Shown: positions 9,350 through 18,459, numbered from the stretch's first letter. The stretch is 64,000 bases of DNA from Pontibacter anaerobius (GCF_026241195.1 NZ_JAPFQO010000009.1:124001-188000); one strand, 5' to 3'. The notes: generated by a model not told the origin, from the sequence alone. Made by a program: numbers and translations.

Positions 9350-9705
9350 GGTACAAGATTAGAGTAGTTTGATGGATCGCGGTGCAAATGTAAGAAAATA
9401 AAAGGGTAGGAGAGGGGGTGTCCGTCATTGCCTCGCGCTGTTCGGCTCCTGCGCGAGGCTAGAGACCAGTATATATGCGCCTCAAATTTATACTTTACTA
9501 TCCGGCCATTTCAGCAGATAAAGTTTTCAGGTTAGGCAATAAGGGTTAAATTTGGCGTTTCTAAAGTCCCGGATTATACTTTAGGGTAAGCGCACCGGCA
9601 ATGTTGGCAGGAGGGGGAAGGAGCAGGCGCCTTTTCACGTTCAGTTTATACTTACTTGCCACCTTTTGCCCGGGCGCAAAACCAGAAATTGGATTAAAGC
9701 ATTAT
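9350..9705. other. Divergent intergenic region between the mscS-like gene and tex
   Basis: About 356 bases between divergent genes, so it should carry promoters both ways. It holds three TATACTT copies (about 9489, 9573, 9645). An open frame upstream of tex starting at 9601 reads into tex but has no family similarity. No RNA gene seen. Confidence 0.5.
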
Positions 9706-11961
9706 ATGGAACCTAATTTAGACCATCTTTTAAAGATAGCCTCGGAGCTGTCTATCACCATTAAGCAGGTAGAGGCCACCGCCCGCTTGCTAGACGAGGG
9801 CGCTACTGTGCCGTTTATATCCCGCTACCGAAAAGAAGTTACGGGCTCGCTTGACGAAGTGCAGATTGCCGGCATCCGAGACAGGATGGAGCAGCTGCGT
9901 GAGCTGGAAAAGCGCCGCGAAAGTATACTCAAGTCTATCCGCGACCAGGAGAAGCTGACGCCGGAGCTGGAGGCGCAGATCATGGCTGCCGAAACCATGG
10001 CCGTGCTGGAAGATATCTACCTGCCATACAAACCAAAGCGCAGAACAAAGGCCACCATCGCCCGCGAAAAAGGGCTGGAGCCGCTGGCAGAGCGCATTTT
10101 TGCCCAGGAGAACATCGATGTGGAGGCAGAGGCCGCCAACTTTATCTCGGAAGAGAAAGAGGTGAAGGACGTGAACGAGGCTCTTGCCGGTGCCCGCGAC
10201 ATTATGGCCGAGTGGATGAATGAGAACGCGGAGGCACGCGCCACCATGCGCCAGATATTTGAGAAGCAGGGCGTGTTCAAGAGCCGCGTGATGATGGGCA
10301 AGGAAGAGGAAGGCCAGAAATTTAAGGATTACTTTGAGTGGGAGGAGCCGATCGAGAAAGCCCCTTCACACCGAATCCTGGCTATGCGCCGCGGCGAAAC
10401 CGAGATGGTGCTGATGCTGACGGCCCAGCCGGACGAGGAGGCCGCGCTGGCAAAGCTGGAGAATATGTTTGTGCAGGGCAATAACGCAGCCTCAGAGCAA
10501 GTGAAATTGGCTGCCAAGGACTGCTACAAGCGCCTGCTCAAGCTAAGCATGGAAACAGAAGTTCGCCTGAGCTCTAAGAAGCGTGCCGACGAGGAAGCCA
10601 TCCGTGTGTTTGCCGATAACCTGCGCCAGCTGCTGTTGTCGTCGCCACTAGGGCAGAAAACGGTATTGGCCCTGGATCCTGGCTTCAGAACCGGTGTGAA
10701 ATCGGTGGTGCTGGACAAGCAAGGTAAGCTGCTGCACAACGAAACGATTTACCCACACACCGGACAGCATAAAGAGCAGGAGGCGGCACAAGCGGTGCGC
10801 TATATGGTAACCCGCTTCGAGGTAGAGGCCATCGCCATTGGAAACGGTACGGCTAGCCGCGAAACAGAAGCTTTTGTGAAGAGTCTGAAACTACCATCTT
10901 CCGTGATGGTGGTGATGGTAAACGAAAGCGGTGCTTCTATTTATTCTGCCTCAGAGGTTGCCCGCGAGGAGTTTCCGGACCAGGATGTGACGGTGCGTGG
11001 CGCTGTTTCCATCGGCCGCCGCCTGATGGACCCGCTGGCTGAGCTCGTGAAGATAGACCCGAAAAGTATAGGCGTTGGCCAGTACCAGCACGACGTGGAC
11101 CAATCTGCCCTGAAGCACTCTTTGGATGACGTGGTGATGAGCTGCGTGAACGCCGTGGGCGTGGAAGTGAACACAGCCAGCAAGCAGTTGCTAACGTACG
11201 TTTCCGGTCTTGGTCCTGCTTTGGCTCAGAACATTGTAGAGTATAGAAACCAAAACGGACCGTTCAGAACCCGCACCGAGCTGAAGAAAGTAGCCCGTTT
11301 AGGTGATAAGGCCTTTGAGCAGGCGGCAGGTTTCTTGAGAATCCGGGATGCGAAAAACCCGCTGGATGCCTCTGCCGTGCACCCGGAAAGCTATCCGATC
11401 GTAGAGCAGATGGCTAAAGACCTGGGCGTAACCGTGCAGGACCTGATGCAGAAGGAAGAACTGCGCAAAAAGATCAACCTGAAAAACTATGTGACCGATA
11501 CCGTTGGTCTGCCGACCTTGCAGGACATTATAAGCGAATTGGCCAAGCCAGGCCGCGACCCGCGCGAAACCTTTGAGGCATTCAGCTTTACAGAAGGCGT
11601 AAACGAGATCAAGGACCTGCGTGCCGGCATGAAGCTTCCGGGTATCGTAACCAACATCACTGCCTTCGGTGCTTTCGTGGATATTGGGGTGCACCAGGAT
11701 GGCCTTGTGCATGTAAGCCACCTTTCTGACCGCTTTGTAAGCAACCCGCACGATGTGGTGAAAGTAGGGCAGAAGGTAGAGGTAACCGTGCTGGAGGTGG
11801 ATGAGGCCCGCAAGCGCATCTCTTTAAGTATGAAAGGCGACCCAGCGGCAGCCAAGCCAGCAGGCGGCGGCAACCGTGGCAAAGGCGGCAACAAACGCGA
11901 TGAAGAGCCAATGGATGATTTCCAGGCAAAGCTGGCCAAACTGAAAGGCATGTTTAAGTAG
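9706..11961 (+). CDS. tex: Tex-family RNA-binding transcription accessory protein
   Basis: A 751-residue protein from the ATG at 9706, where the sequence MEPNLDHLLKIASEL begins like other Tex proteins; an upstream start at 9601 would add 35 residues unlike the family. Domains in order: Tex N-terminal helical region (1-200), YqgF/RuvC-like domain with LALDPGFRTGVKS near 320, helix-hairpin-helix region with SGLGPALAQNIV near 500, and an S1 RNA-binding domain (about 640-710, GIVTNITAFGAFVDIG). The tail is glycine-, lysine- and asparagine-rich before a short acidic end. Tex proteins bind nucleic acid and affect transcription and stress survival in other bacteria. The gene is single and ends in a strong hairpin. 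Confidence 0.96.
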   Translation: MEPNLDHLLKIASELSITIKQVEATARLLDEGATVPFISRYRKEVTGSLDEVQIAGIRDRMEQLRELEKRRESILKSIRDQEKLTPELEAQIMAAETMAVLEDIYLPYKPKRRTKATIAREKGLEPLAERIFAQENIDVEAEAANFISEEKEVKDVNEALAGARDIMAEWMNENAEARATMRQIFEKQGVFKSRVMMGKEEEGQKFKDYFEWEEPIEKAPSHRILAMRRGETEMVLMLTAQPDEEAALAKLENMFVQGNNAASEQVKLAAKDCYKRLLKLSMETEVRLSSKKRADEEAIRVFADNLRQLLLSSPLGQKTVLALDPGFRTGVKSVVLDKQGKLLHNETIYPHTGQHKEQEAAQAVRYMVTRFEVEAIAIGNGTASRETEAFVKSLKLPSSVMVVMVNESGASIYSASEVAREEFPDQDVTVRGAVSIGRRLMDPLAELVKIDPKSIGVGQYQHDVDQSALKHSLDDVVMSCVNAVGVEVNTASKQLLTYVSGLGPALAQNIVEYRNQNGPFRTRTELKKVARLGDKAFEQAAGFLRIRDAKNPLDASAVHPESYPIVEQMAKDLGVTVQDLMQKEELRKKINLKNYVTDTVGLPTLQDIISELAKPGRDPRETFEAFSFTEGVNEIKDLRAGMKLPGIVTNITAFGAFVDIGVHQDGLVHVSHLSDRFVSNPHDVVKVGQKVEVTVLEVDEARKRISLSMKGDPAAAKPAGGGNRGKGGNKRDEEPMDDFQAKLAKLKGMFK

Positions 11962-11993
11962 CCTGAAGTATAAATAAACAAGTATAAATAAAA

Positions 11994-12030
11994 CAGAAAG
12001 CCCCTGCTTGAGTATAGCGGGGGCTTTCTG
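11994..12030 (+). terminator. Hairpin terminator after tex
   Basis: CAGAAAGCCCC and GGGGCTTTCTG form an 11-base perfect stem around a loop that itself contains AGTATA. It lies 33 bases after the tex stop. The A and T runs inside the stem arms let it act in either direction. Confidence 0.8.
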
Positions 12031-12130
12031 CATTATGGAGAAAATGAAAATATTTATATATAAATAGTGGTATACTGAGAATCTTATTGCTGATATTTAC
12101 CGCATCCAATTATCCACTAAAACCCTTTTT

Positions 12131-12769
12131 ATGAAAAACAAATTTTTGCTCACTCTGCTGTTTGTGGTTGCTCTAGGCTTTACTTCAGTAGCACAATCCA
12201 TTTCTATCGGTCCTCGAGTAGGGGCTACCTTCGCAAAGGTAGCTTTGTCTGAGGAGGAAGATGGCATATCAAACGATGATATTAAATCGAACCCCGGCAT
12301 GCAGTTTGGCGCTGTGGCAAATTTCATGATCAATGATATGTTCTCTGTCCAGCCTGAGTTGCTTTACGTTCAGAAGGGCTTCAAAATCGGCGACGATGAT
12401 ATGCATATAAAAGGCCGCCCGAATTACCTTGAGGTGCCTGTTTTGGCTAAGGTATCCTTCGGAACTGAGCAACTGCATGGTTTTGCGACAGGCGGCCCAA
12501 GTATAGGTTACTGGGCAAGCGGCGAAAACTCCATGAAAATGGGAGACTCTGAAGCAAGCGAAAGTTACGAATTTGATGACACAGATAATCGTTTAGAACT
12601 AGGTGCAAGCTTTGGCATTGGCGCGGCCTATAAAATGGGCCAGGGAGAGCTTAACTTAGATGTGCGCTATGGCCTTGGCTTCACAAGTCTTTATGAAGCT
12701 GAAGATGGTGAGGCTAAAACAAGAAACCGTGTGTTTGGCGTTTCCCTGGCATACTTGTTCAGTCTGTAA
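12131..12769 (+). CDS. PorT-like outer-membrane beta-barrel protein
   Basis: A 212-residue protein with a clear signal peptide (1-22, LGFTSVAQ) and a mature part of alternating amphipathic strands: SIGPRVGATFAKV, MQFGAVANFMIND, VQPELLYVQKGF, LEVPVLAKVSF, and an end in VFGVSLAYLF, whose final aromatic residue is typical of Bam-inserted barrels. The pattern GxxxG, LLYxxKG and LEVPVLxK fits the Bacteroidota family of outer-membrane barrels (OmpA_b-brl_2/PorT-like), usually about 200-240 residues. Function in the family is mostly unknown apart from PorT in the type IX system. The gene stands alone between two terminators; two related barrels are at 13056 and 36171. Confidence 0.85.
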   Translation: MKNKFLLTLLFVVALGFTSVAQSISIGPRVGATFAKVALSEEEDGISNDDIKSNPGMQFGAVANFMINDMFSVQPELLYVQKGFKIGDDDMHIKGRPNYLEVPVLAKVSFGTEQLHGFATGGPSIGYWASGENSMKMGDSEASESYEFDDTDNRLELGASFGIGAAYKMGQGELNLDVRYGLGFTSLYEAEDGEAKTRNRVFGVSLAYLFSL

Positions 12770-12790
12770 AAGTAAATGACTTTATACTTA

Positions 12791-12830
12791 GAAGGCGGCT
12801 CCTGCACCAGCGGGAGTCGCCTTTTTTATT
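12791..12830 (+). terminator. Terminator after the first barrel gene
   Basis: AAGGCGGCTCC, loop TGCACCAGC, GGGAGTCGCCTT then a T run (one mismatch in the stem). It begins 22 bases after the stop of the barrel gene at 12131-12769. Confidence 0.85.
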
Positions 12831-12990
12831 GCACAGTAAATCCTGTGTAGTTAGCCAATAAATCAAATAGTTAAAGTATGTATGATTGTACTTTATACTT
12901 GTGATGATGAGCTAGCATGAGTTAAATAGTTGATTTTATGTGGTTAAGGATACGTTAGATCGGTTTCTTAATATTGTAATACTATTATAT

Positions 12991-13020
12991 TTTGATAATT
13001 ATATATATGTGTTAGTTTTG
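12991..13020 (+). promoter_or_regulatory. Bacteroidota-type promoter for the second barrel gene
   Basis: TTTG at 12991-12994 and TAGTTTTG at 13013-13020 match the Bacteroidota -33 (TTTG) and -7 (TAnnTTTG) elements with 18 bases between. The surroundings are AT-rich. The predicted transcript would begin near 13027, leaving a short leader before the ATG at 13056. Confidence 0.6.
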
Positions 13021-13055
13021 CACCATAAATGTTTAACTAACTTAAAATTCATTCT

Positions 13056-13700
13056 ATGAAAACACTCTTACTCTCTTTGTCTTTTGCATGTATGGCTGCA
13101 GGTGCAGCTTTGGCCCAGGAGCAGGCTACAGAAACAACTGCTGCCTCACAAAGTGAAACTACTTTAGAACAAGGTGATTCTGCCACAGGCCTTGAGAAAG
13201 GTACTATAAGGGTTGGAGCCGGTTTGGCTTTTGGATCAAAGTCTGGTATTTCTGATGATGGTGAAAGCGGCGGAGTTGGTCTGAATTTCGGTGGTGAGTA
13301 CTTTCTTATGGACAATATCAGCGTAGCCCCAAGCTATACCCACTTCTTTAAATCTGAGATTGAGTTTTCGTCTGGTTACAACAACGATACTTATGTAAGC
13401 AGTGTGAAAAACTCAGAGCTTAATGTTGATGGCAGGTATTATTTTGGCGAAGGAAACATTTCTTTCTACGGTTTACTGGGGCTTTCCCTTGCTTCAGGAA
13501 CAGCTAAAGTAACCAATAAGGAAACCAACAGAACCCTGGCGGATGCATCCGCCAGCGAGTTCGGGTTAAATCTGGGAGCTGGCTTGATGTATCCTTTAAA
13601 TGAGAAGCTGAACTTAAACGGCCAGTTGAAATACAACACACCGATGAAGCAAATTGTGCTGCAGGCTGGCGTTACAATTCCGGTGAATATATCCTTCTAG
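13056..13700 (+). CDS. Outer-membrane beta-barrel protein (OmpW/PorT-like)
   Basis: A 214-residue protein with a signal peptide (about 1-21, AGAALAQ), an acidic and threonine-rich linker (EQATETTAASQSETTLEQ), then barrel strands: TIRVGAGLAFGSK, GVGLNFGGEYFLMDNISV, SELNVDGRYYF, ISFYGLLGLSLASG, FGLNLGAGLMYPL, LNGQLKYNTP, and a final strand ending in IPVNISF. The terminal phenylalanine and strand pattern indicate an eight-stranded outer-membrane barrel. Function not known. A TAnnTTTG promoter lies just upstream and a terminator just downstream, so the gene is a single unit. Confidence 0.85.
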   Translation: MKTLLLSLSFACMAAGAALAQEQATETTAASQSETTLEQGDSATGLEKGTIRVGAGLAFGSKSGISDDGESGGVGLNFGGEYFLMDNISVAPSYTHFFKSEIEFSSGYNNDTYVSSVKNSELNVDGRYYFGEGNISFYGLLGLSLASGTAKVTNKETNRTLADASASEFGLNLGAGLMYPLNEKLNLNGQLKYNTPMKQIVLQAGVTIPVNISF

Positions 13701-13753
13701 ATTCATTAATTAGGAAGTGTTTAGCAAAGGTTGAAGTAAGCAACCTGCTATTA

Positions 13754-13792
13754 TAAAAGCCCCCATAGTGTTTGCTTTGGGGGCTTTCTATT
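13754..13792 (+). terminator. Terminator after the second barrel gene
   Basis: AAAGCCCCC, a 14-base loop, GGGGGCTTT followed by CTATTTT. About 55 bases past the stop; the A/T arms could also serve the convergent gene that ends at 13840. Confidence 0.8.
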
Positions 13793-13839
13793 TTCTGTAT
13801 AGTAAGATTAATACAGTACAGTTCGTGCTGCTTCATGGT

Positions 13840-14268
13840 TTATACTTCCGAGTCCCTAAACCACTCATAGGCATCCTCTACTTTCCCGAAGAACTGCATC
13901 TCGAACGGGAAAATGGATCTGGCACTGTCCATCATGCTTTCCAATATCAGGTGGCTTACTACGTCTTCGGGCTCTATTAAAGCCATTTTCCTGATCCTGG
14001 ATTTATGAGCCAGTAAGGGTGCTATCACTTCATTGGCCCAATTCTGATCGGCTGGGGTAATAATACCTCCTGCTTTATTGTTTACCAGCCAGTACTGCAG
14101 CCCCTTTTCAATGGCCTCATCCGTAGCTAGCTGTAAGCCCGACCGGTACGTGGCGGATGGCACTTCCCCGTTTGCCTGTACCACCATCAGCTGATGCTCC
14201 GGTTCGGTATAGATCATCAACTTGGGTTCGCTCAGAAGTATAACTTTAGACGCAGGCATGGCAACCAT
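13840..14268 (-). CDS. STAS/SpoIIAA-like small cytosolic protein, unknown role
   Basis: A 142-residue soluble protein with no leader. The pattern of short strands and helices (KLMIYTEPEHQLMVVQANG, then YWLVNNKAGG, a W-x-x-E-V-I-x-P-L block, and IRKMALIEPED) resembles the STAS/SpoIIAA-like proteins that are plentiful in Cytophagales. The protein at 33644-34069 looks like a distant paralogue: the segments LVNNKA...WANEVIAPLL and LLSNVR...WLSGTIIPCI line up. Roles are unknown; a regulatory or stress function is possible. It may be transcribed alone, starting at 14268 or at a second ATG at 14259. Confidence 0.6.
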   Translation of the reverse strand: MVAMPASKVILLSEPKLMIYTEPEHQLMVVQANGEVPSATYRSGLQLATDEAIEKGLQYWLVNNKAGGIITPADQNWANEVIAPLLAHKSRIRKMALIEPEDVVSHLILESMMDSARSIFPFEMQFFGKVEDAYEWFRDSEV

Positions 14269-14322
14269 TTGTGTAGACAGTTTCCTTAAATTACGATTTT
14301 AGCTGTAGCTACACAAAATATT

Positions 14323-15750
14323 TTAGTGAACGGATGATTTTAATATATTACTCTCTGGTGTTGCCTTAACTCCTGCGGTTTCTGTAGCCTTGCCCAACAG
14401 CTGCCCCACAAAAAAACCGGCTATACTTCCGGCCAGGCCATAGAGCATAGGGTTTACGGCTGTGCCCAGGTTAAGCGCCAGCAACCACACACCCATACCT
14501 GCCAGCATAGAGGAAATAGCGGCAGCAGAAGTTGTTTTGCGCCAGAACATGCCCGCCACCAGCGGCACAAACAGGCTGACCAGGCTCAGCGCCGACGACT
14601 CGCTTACCAACTCATAAATGTTGCTGCGCATCAGGGCCATACCCAAAGAGACTGCCGCCACCAGCAGCACACTAACCCTGGAGAGTAGGAGAAGCTTTTT
14701 ATCAGAGATATTCCTGATAAAGGGCTTTAGCATGTTCTCGCTAAGTATGGCGGCTGGCGCAAGTATACCGCCGCTGGCTGTGCTGATAATGGCAGATACC
14801 AGCGCACCGAAAAACAACACCTGCACCAGTAGCGAAGAAGAGCGAAGAATAAGGCCCGGCACCAGCAACTGCGCATCTTCCTGCATGAGGTGGGGGTGCA
14901 GGAGTTTGGCATACAGGGCCAGCACCAGCGGCATAAAGGCCACCGTCAGGTACAAAAAGCCGGCCGCCACCGAGGAGGCTACCGCCACCCGCTCCGAGCG
15001 TGCCGACATCACCCGCTGAAAAACGTCCTGCTGCGGAATGGAGCCAAGCCCGATCGTGATCCAGAGGCCGAAGTAGTTGAGCCAGCTCACGCTGTCCCGC
15101 TCCTGTGGCACAAACCGGAAAAAACCATCTGGCAAAGTAGCCGTTACCTGCTGCAGCGGCACCTGGTGCAGCAGCTCCCAGGTGATGTAGAAAAGACCGC
15201 CGATTATCATCAGGGTCTGCACAAAATCCGTGATAGAGACAGACCACAAGCCGCCCATAAAAGTATAGGCCACCACAATCATGCTCCCTACTACTATCCC
15301 AGCAACTGTGGAAATGCCGAATACCTGGTTCATCACAATGCCCAGTGCCACCATCTGCGCCGCAATCCACCCGAAGTAGGAGATGATCATAAAGAAGCCG
15401 GCAATCTGTTCTGTTACGCGGTTGTAGCGCAAACGGTAATAATCGCCCAGGGTTAGCAGGTTCATGCGGTAGAGGCGCTTGGCAAAAAACAGGCCCACCA
15501 GTACCAGGCACAGCGCAGCGCCAAAAGGGTCCTCTATCACTCCCAGCAGCCCATGCGAGGCGAACTCAGAAGAGGCACCCAGCAATGTTTCGGAGCCGAA
15601 CCAGGTGGCGAACACTACTGTGGTAGAAATGTAAAATGGCAGCTGACGGCCCGCCAGCAGAAAATCTGTGGTGTTTTTGACGCGCCTGGAGGCCCAGAAC
15701 CCCACCCCAATATTGAAGAGGAGGTAAAGCAGCACAAAAAGTATAAGCAT
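14323..15750 (-). CDS. Sodium:solute symporter family transporter
   Basis: A 475-residue, strongly hydrophobic protein with about 13 membrane spans, of the sodium:solute symporter (SSS) family. Supporting segments are the N-terminal FWASRRVKNTTDFLLAGR, the TWFGSETLLGASSEF helix, the ISYFGWIAAQMVALG span, the MGGLWSVSITDFVQ motif that is highly conserved in SSS proteins, and IPQQDVFQRVMSAR. These transporters couple solute uptake to a sodium gradient. The substrate cannot be read from sequence; the closest relatives include proline/pantothenate-type and uncharacterised carriers. It starts at the ATG at 15750 immediately before the first span. It is divergent from the M48-like gene. Confidence 0.92.
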   Translation of the reverse strand: MLILFVLLYLLFNIGVGFWASRRVKNTTDFLLAGRQLPFYISTTVVFATWFGSETLLGASSEFASHGLLGVIEDPFGAALCLVLVGLFFAKRLYRMNLLTLGDYYRLRYNRVTEQIAGFFMIISYFGWIAAQMVALGIVMNQVFGISTVAGIVVGSMIVVAYTFMGGLWSVSITDFVQTLMIIGGLFYITWELLHQVPLQQVTATLPDGFFRFVPQERDSVSWLNYFGLWITIGLGSIPQQDVFQRVMSARSERVAVASSVAAGFLYLTVAFMPLVLALYAKLLHPHLMQEDAQLLVPGLILRSSSLLVQVLFFGALVSAIISTASGGILAPAAILSENMLKPFIRNISDKKLLLLSRVSVLLVAAVSLGMALMRSNIYELVSESSALSLVSLFVPLVAGMFWRKTTSAAAISSMLAGMGVWLLALNLGTAVNPMLYGLAGSIAGFFVGQLLGKATETAGVKATPESNILKSSVH

Positions 15751-15949
15751 GGCAAACGGTTTTAACAGCTAAAATAAGGCTTTGCGTTGTACTGATGAAA
15801 GTATGGGAGCCGCATAATTTTCAAATACAAGGGTTTGCCAGGCTCATGAGTATAAATTGCATTTTTGGCAAAGTACTTGCTATTATACTACCCGCCGCTG
15901 CACCTGCGTTTTATAAGGTATAGCCGGATCACCCTCAAGAATTTATACG

Positions 15950-16876
15950 ATGCCATACTTCAGAAAACTTACTGTTGCGCTGGGGCTTATACTTGCCCCG
16001 GTGCTGGGGCAGGTGGCCAGGGCAGCTACTGCGGTTGCGCCTCCCGCCACTGTTACAGCCTCTTCCGATACCCGCGACATTGTGCAGGAGATTATTAACG
16101 TGGTGGGCCTGAAACCTCGCTTCGAGCTTCGCGCCGCCGATATCGATAATGCTGCAGCTGTAGTCTATAACGGAAAACGCTACATCCTGTACAGTGAGCG
16201 TTTCCTGGCCGCCATCAATAATGCCGTGCATACCGACTGGGCCGGTGTAAGTATACTTGCCCATGAAATTGGACATCACCTGAATGGCCATACCCTGAGC
16301 CGCAGCGGCAGCAACCCGGCTGATGAACTGGAGGCCGATGAGTTCTCCGGCTTTGTGCTGCGTAAGATGGGGGCAAGTATGGCCGAGGCCCAGGCTGCCA
16401 TAAACCTACTGTCGGAGGAGGAAACTTCCCGCTCACACCCTGGCCGCAGCTACCGTTTGGCCGCCATTAGTAAGGGCTGGCGCAGCGCAAATGATCAGTT
16501 GCTAGCTAGTGCCAACGGGCCTCAGCCTGACCAGCGCTCAATAGAACCTGTACGCCGGCAACCGCGCATCGTGCAGCAGCAGCAACAGGAACAGCAGTCG
16601 CGTGCCGCAGTTGCCCCAACTGGCTCCCTCAACAGCCGCATGGTGCTTTCCAAGGTTGTTTTCAGCCAGGCACCGCGCGAGCAATTTTACCTGACATCGC
16701 GCCTGCACCTGGTGCACCTCACCAAAGATGGTCCGAAGGTAATTGGCAAGCTGGCAAAAACCGGCAACCCGGACTATCCTTACTACTTCGAGAGCGAGTA
16801 CCTGAAAACGGTGTTCATCACGGACAGGGGCATACTTGTAAACCGGGAGGGGCAGCAGGTAGGGCACCTGTCATAA
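15950..16876 (+). CDS. M48-like zinc metalloprotease with an extra C-terminal domain, exported
   Basis: A 308-residue protein. A signal peptide (about 1-25, ending VARAA) precedes a compact zinc-protease domain: SILAHEIGHHLNGHTL gives HExxH near residue 105, and the DELEADEFSG segment about 20 residues later supplies the third ligand, as in M48-type gluzincins. Only about 150 residues form the protease domain. A glutamine-rich linker (about 204-219) is followed by a separate domain of about 85 residues (MVLSKVVFSQ to the end) that I do not recognise. There is no membrane span after the leader, so it should act in the periplasm or be lipid-free outside. It might help in envelope protein quality control. 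The gene ends with a strong hairpin. Confidence 0.8.
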   Translation: MPYFRKLTVALGLILAPVLGQVARAATAVAPPATVTASSDTRDIVQEIINVVGLKPRFELRAADIDNAAAVVYNGKRYILYSERFLAAINNAVHTDWAGVSILAHEIGHHLNGHTLSRSGSNPADELEADEFSGFVLRKMGASMAEAQAAINLLSEEETSRSHPGRSYRLAAISKGWRSANDQLLASANGPQPDQRSIEPVRRQPRIVQQQQQEQQSRAAVAPTGSLNSRMVLSKVVFSQAPREQFYLTSRLHLVHLTKDGPKVIGKLAKTGNPDYPYYFESEYLKTVFITDRGILVNREGQQVGHLS

Positions 16877-16894
16877 GTTAAGCAGCGGGCAGAG

Positions 16895-16929
16895 CAAAGG
16901 CCACATCGCAACAGGCGGTGTGGCCTTTG
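16895..16929 (+). terminator. Terminator after the M48-like gene
   Basis: CAAAGGCCACA, loop, TGTGGCCTTTG: an 11-base perfect stem followed by TTTATG. It lies 19 bases after the stop. Confidence 0.8.
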
Positions 16930-16979
16930 TTTATGAATTTAATATATTGCAGAAGTATACTTCCTAAACCCGTAAAACT

Positions 16980-17699
16980 ATGAAAGTACAGAAACTGGCC
17001 ACGCTGCTGGCATCGGTGGCTCTTTTAACTACATTTTCGTCCTGCGACGAAGGCGGCTACTGCCTGGAGGGCGAGGGCGAAGTAGAAAGCCGTACACTGG
17101 AGCTCTCCAAGTTGAGGGGTGTTGATGTAAGCGGCGATACCAAAGTGTACATAAAACGCGGCGATGAGCAGCACGTGGAGGTGCGCGGACAGGCAAATAT
17201 TCTGGACGAGCTGGAGACGGAGATGGAGAACGGGGTCTGGAGCGTTGGGTTTGACCGTTGCCTGCGTAACCATGAACCCGTGGAAGTATACATTACGGTG
17301 CCACAACTGGAACAAGCCAGTGTAGGGGGCTCCGGGTTGATAGAGCTGGAGGATGTTTTTAAAGGCCGTTCGTTTGAAACCAGCGTGTCCGGCTCCGGTG
17401 ATGTGCTGCTGCGGCTGGCCACGCGCGAGTTAAACGCTCGAATCAGCGGCTCTGGCACAATTCGTGCAGCTGGTGTGGCCGACGTGCAGGATGTCTCCAT
17501 CTCGGGTTCCGGTAAGTACTTGGGTTACGACCTGAATAGCCGTGAAGCTGAGATCAGCATCTCCGGTTCCGGCAAATCGGAGGTAGAGGTGTCTGATAGG
17601 CTGGATGTGGAGATAAGCGGAAGCGGGAGGGTGCACTACAGCGGTGATCCAAGCGTTAACTCCAATGTCTCCGGGTCCGGAAAAGTAGTTAAGAAATAA
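16980..17699 (+). CDS. DUF2807 head-GIN-domain lipoprotein
   Basis: A 239-residue lipoprotein: the leader ends LLTTFSSC with Cys22. The mature part is the DUF2807 (putative autotransporter adhesin head, GIN) fold, a right-handed beta-solenoid of repeating short turns rich in SGSG (SVSGSGDV, RISGSGTI, SISGSGKY, SISGSGKS, EISGSGRV, NVSGSGKV; six turns between about 130 and 235). Opening motif LRGVDVSGDTKVYIKRG is typical of the family, widely found on Bacteroidota cell surfaces with no fixed role. A second lipoprotein gene begins three bases later, so the two are very likely one operon. Confidence 0.88.
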   Translation: MKVQKLATLLASVALLTTFSSCDEGGYCLEGEGEVESRTLELSKLRGVDVSGDTKVYIKRGDEQHVEVRGQANILDELETEMENGVWSVGFDRCLRNHEPVEVYITVPQLEQASVGGSGLIELEDVFKGRSFETSVSGSGDVLLRLATRELNARISGSGTIRAAGVADVQDVSISGSGKYLGYDLNSREAEISISGSGKSEVEVSDRLDVEISGSGRVHYSGDPSVNSNVSGSGKVVKK

Positions 17700-17702
17700 A
17701 AT

Positions 17703-18293
17703 ATGCCAATGACAAGGAAAATAGGGAACTACACACTGCTGCTGATGCTGCTGGTATTCAATTTTGCGTGTAAAACCAAGAATGATGTGGAGGCCTTTAA
17801 GGAGGCCGAGTATAGCCTGGAAAGTATAAACCAGATGGAGCTGAACGGGATTGATCTGCTGAAGAAGAAACGTCCACAAGACTTTTCTTTCAACGATGCG
17901 GCCACGCTGTACAGTGCTTTTTCTGATAATGCTTTAAGTGCTGTATCAACCATTGGCCTGAAGGTGGAGCTGCCGGAAGGAAGCCAGGACCGCACCATGA
18001 CCGTAACACAGCTGAAATGGCAACTGTTAGTGGACGACCAGCATACCTTAAATGGTCTGGTGAGCGAGCCCGTGGAGCTGAAGAACGGACTGAACACGAT
18101 CACCATTGCTTCGCCACTTACCTTCGCCAGCGAAAATGGCAGCCAGCCTGACCTGCAAAAACTGCTGCGGCTGGCTACACTCCTGAACAAGGACAGCGCC
18201 AACCGGCCAAAAGTAACGCTACAGATAAAACCGACTATACAAACATCGGTAGGGCCTTTTGAGCTGCCCTCCTTTATTAAAATCAAAGGATAA
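17703..18293 (+). CDS. LEA14-like lipoprotein, unknown function
   Basis: A 196-residue lipoprotein: hydrophobic leader ending NFAC with Cys23. The mature part has the alternation of beta-strands seen in LEA type 2 / water-stress domains (VSTIGLKVELPEG, LKWQLLVDDQHTLNGLV, VELKNGLNTITIASPL, and the strand-rich C-terminus VTLQIKPTIQTSVGPF). Similar exported proteins are common in Bacteroidota, without known activity. It follows the DUF2807 gene by three bases and is followed by a strong terminator, so the pair is a two-gene lipoprotein operon. The annotation as LEA-like is moderately certain. Confidence 0.6.
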   Translation: MPMTRKIGNYTLLLMLLVFNFACKTKNDVEAFKEAEYSLESINQMELNGIDLLKKKRPQDFSFNDAATLYSAFSDNALSAVSTIGLKVELPEGSQDRTMTVTQLKWQLLVDDQHTLNGLVSEPVELKNGLNTITIASPLTFASENGSQPDLQKLLRLATLLNKDSANRPKVTLQIKPTIQTSVGPFELPSFIKIKG

Positions 18294-18328
18294 CAAAACA
18301 AGCCAGGTACACCACCTGGCTTGTTTTG
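18294..18328 (+). terminator. Terminator of the lipoprotein pair
   Basis: CAAAACAAGCCAGGT, loop ACACC, ACCTGGCTTGTTTTG: a 15-base perfect stem immediately after the stop of the second lipoprotein gene. Confidence 0.9.
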
Positions 18329-18459
18329 CTTTAGGACTTTAAAGTTTTCTGAAAATATCCAGATGCGTTTGTAACTTTTAAGGGAATGCTGCCGTAGTGG
18401 CACGTTCCTTGTACTTCTTCTGTTAGATTTTTTTAGCCAAAGTATTATTGACGAAGAAG

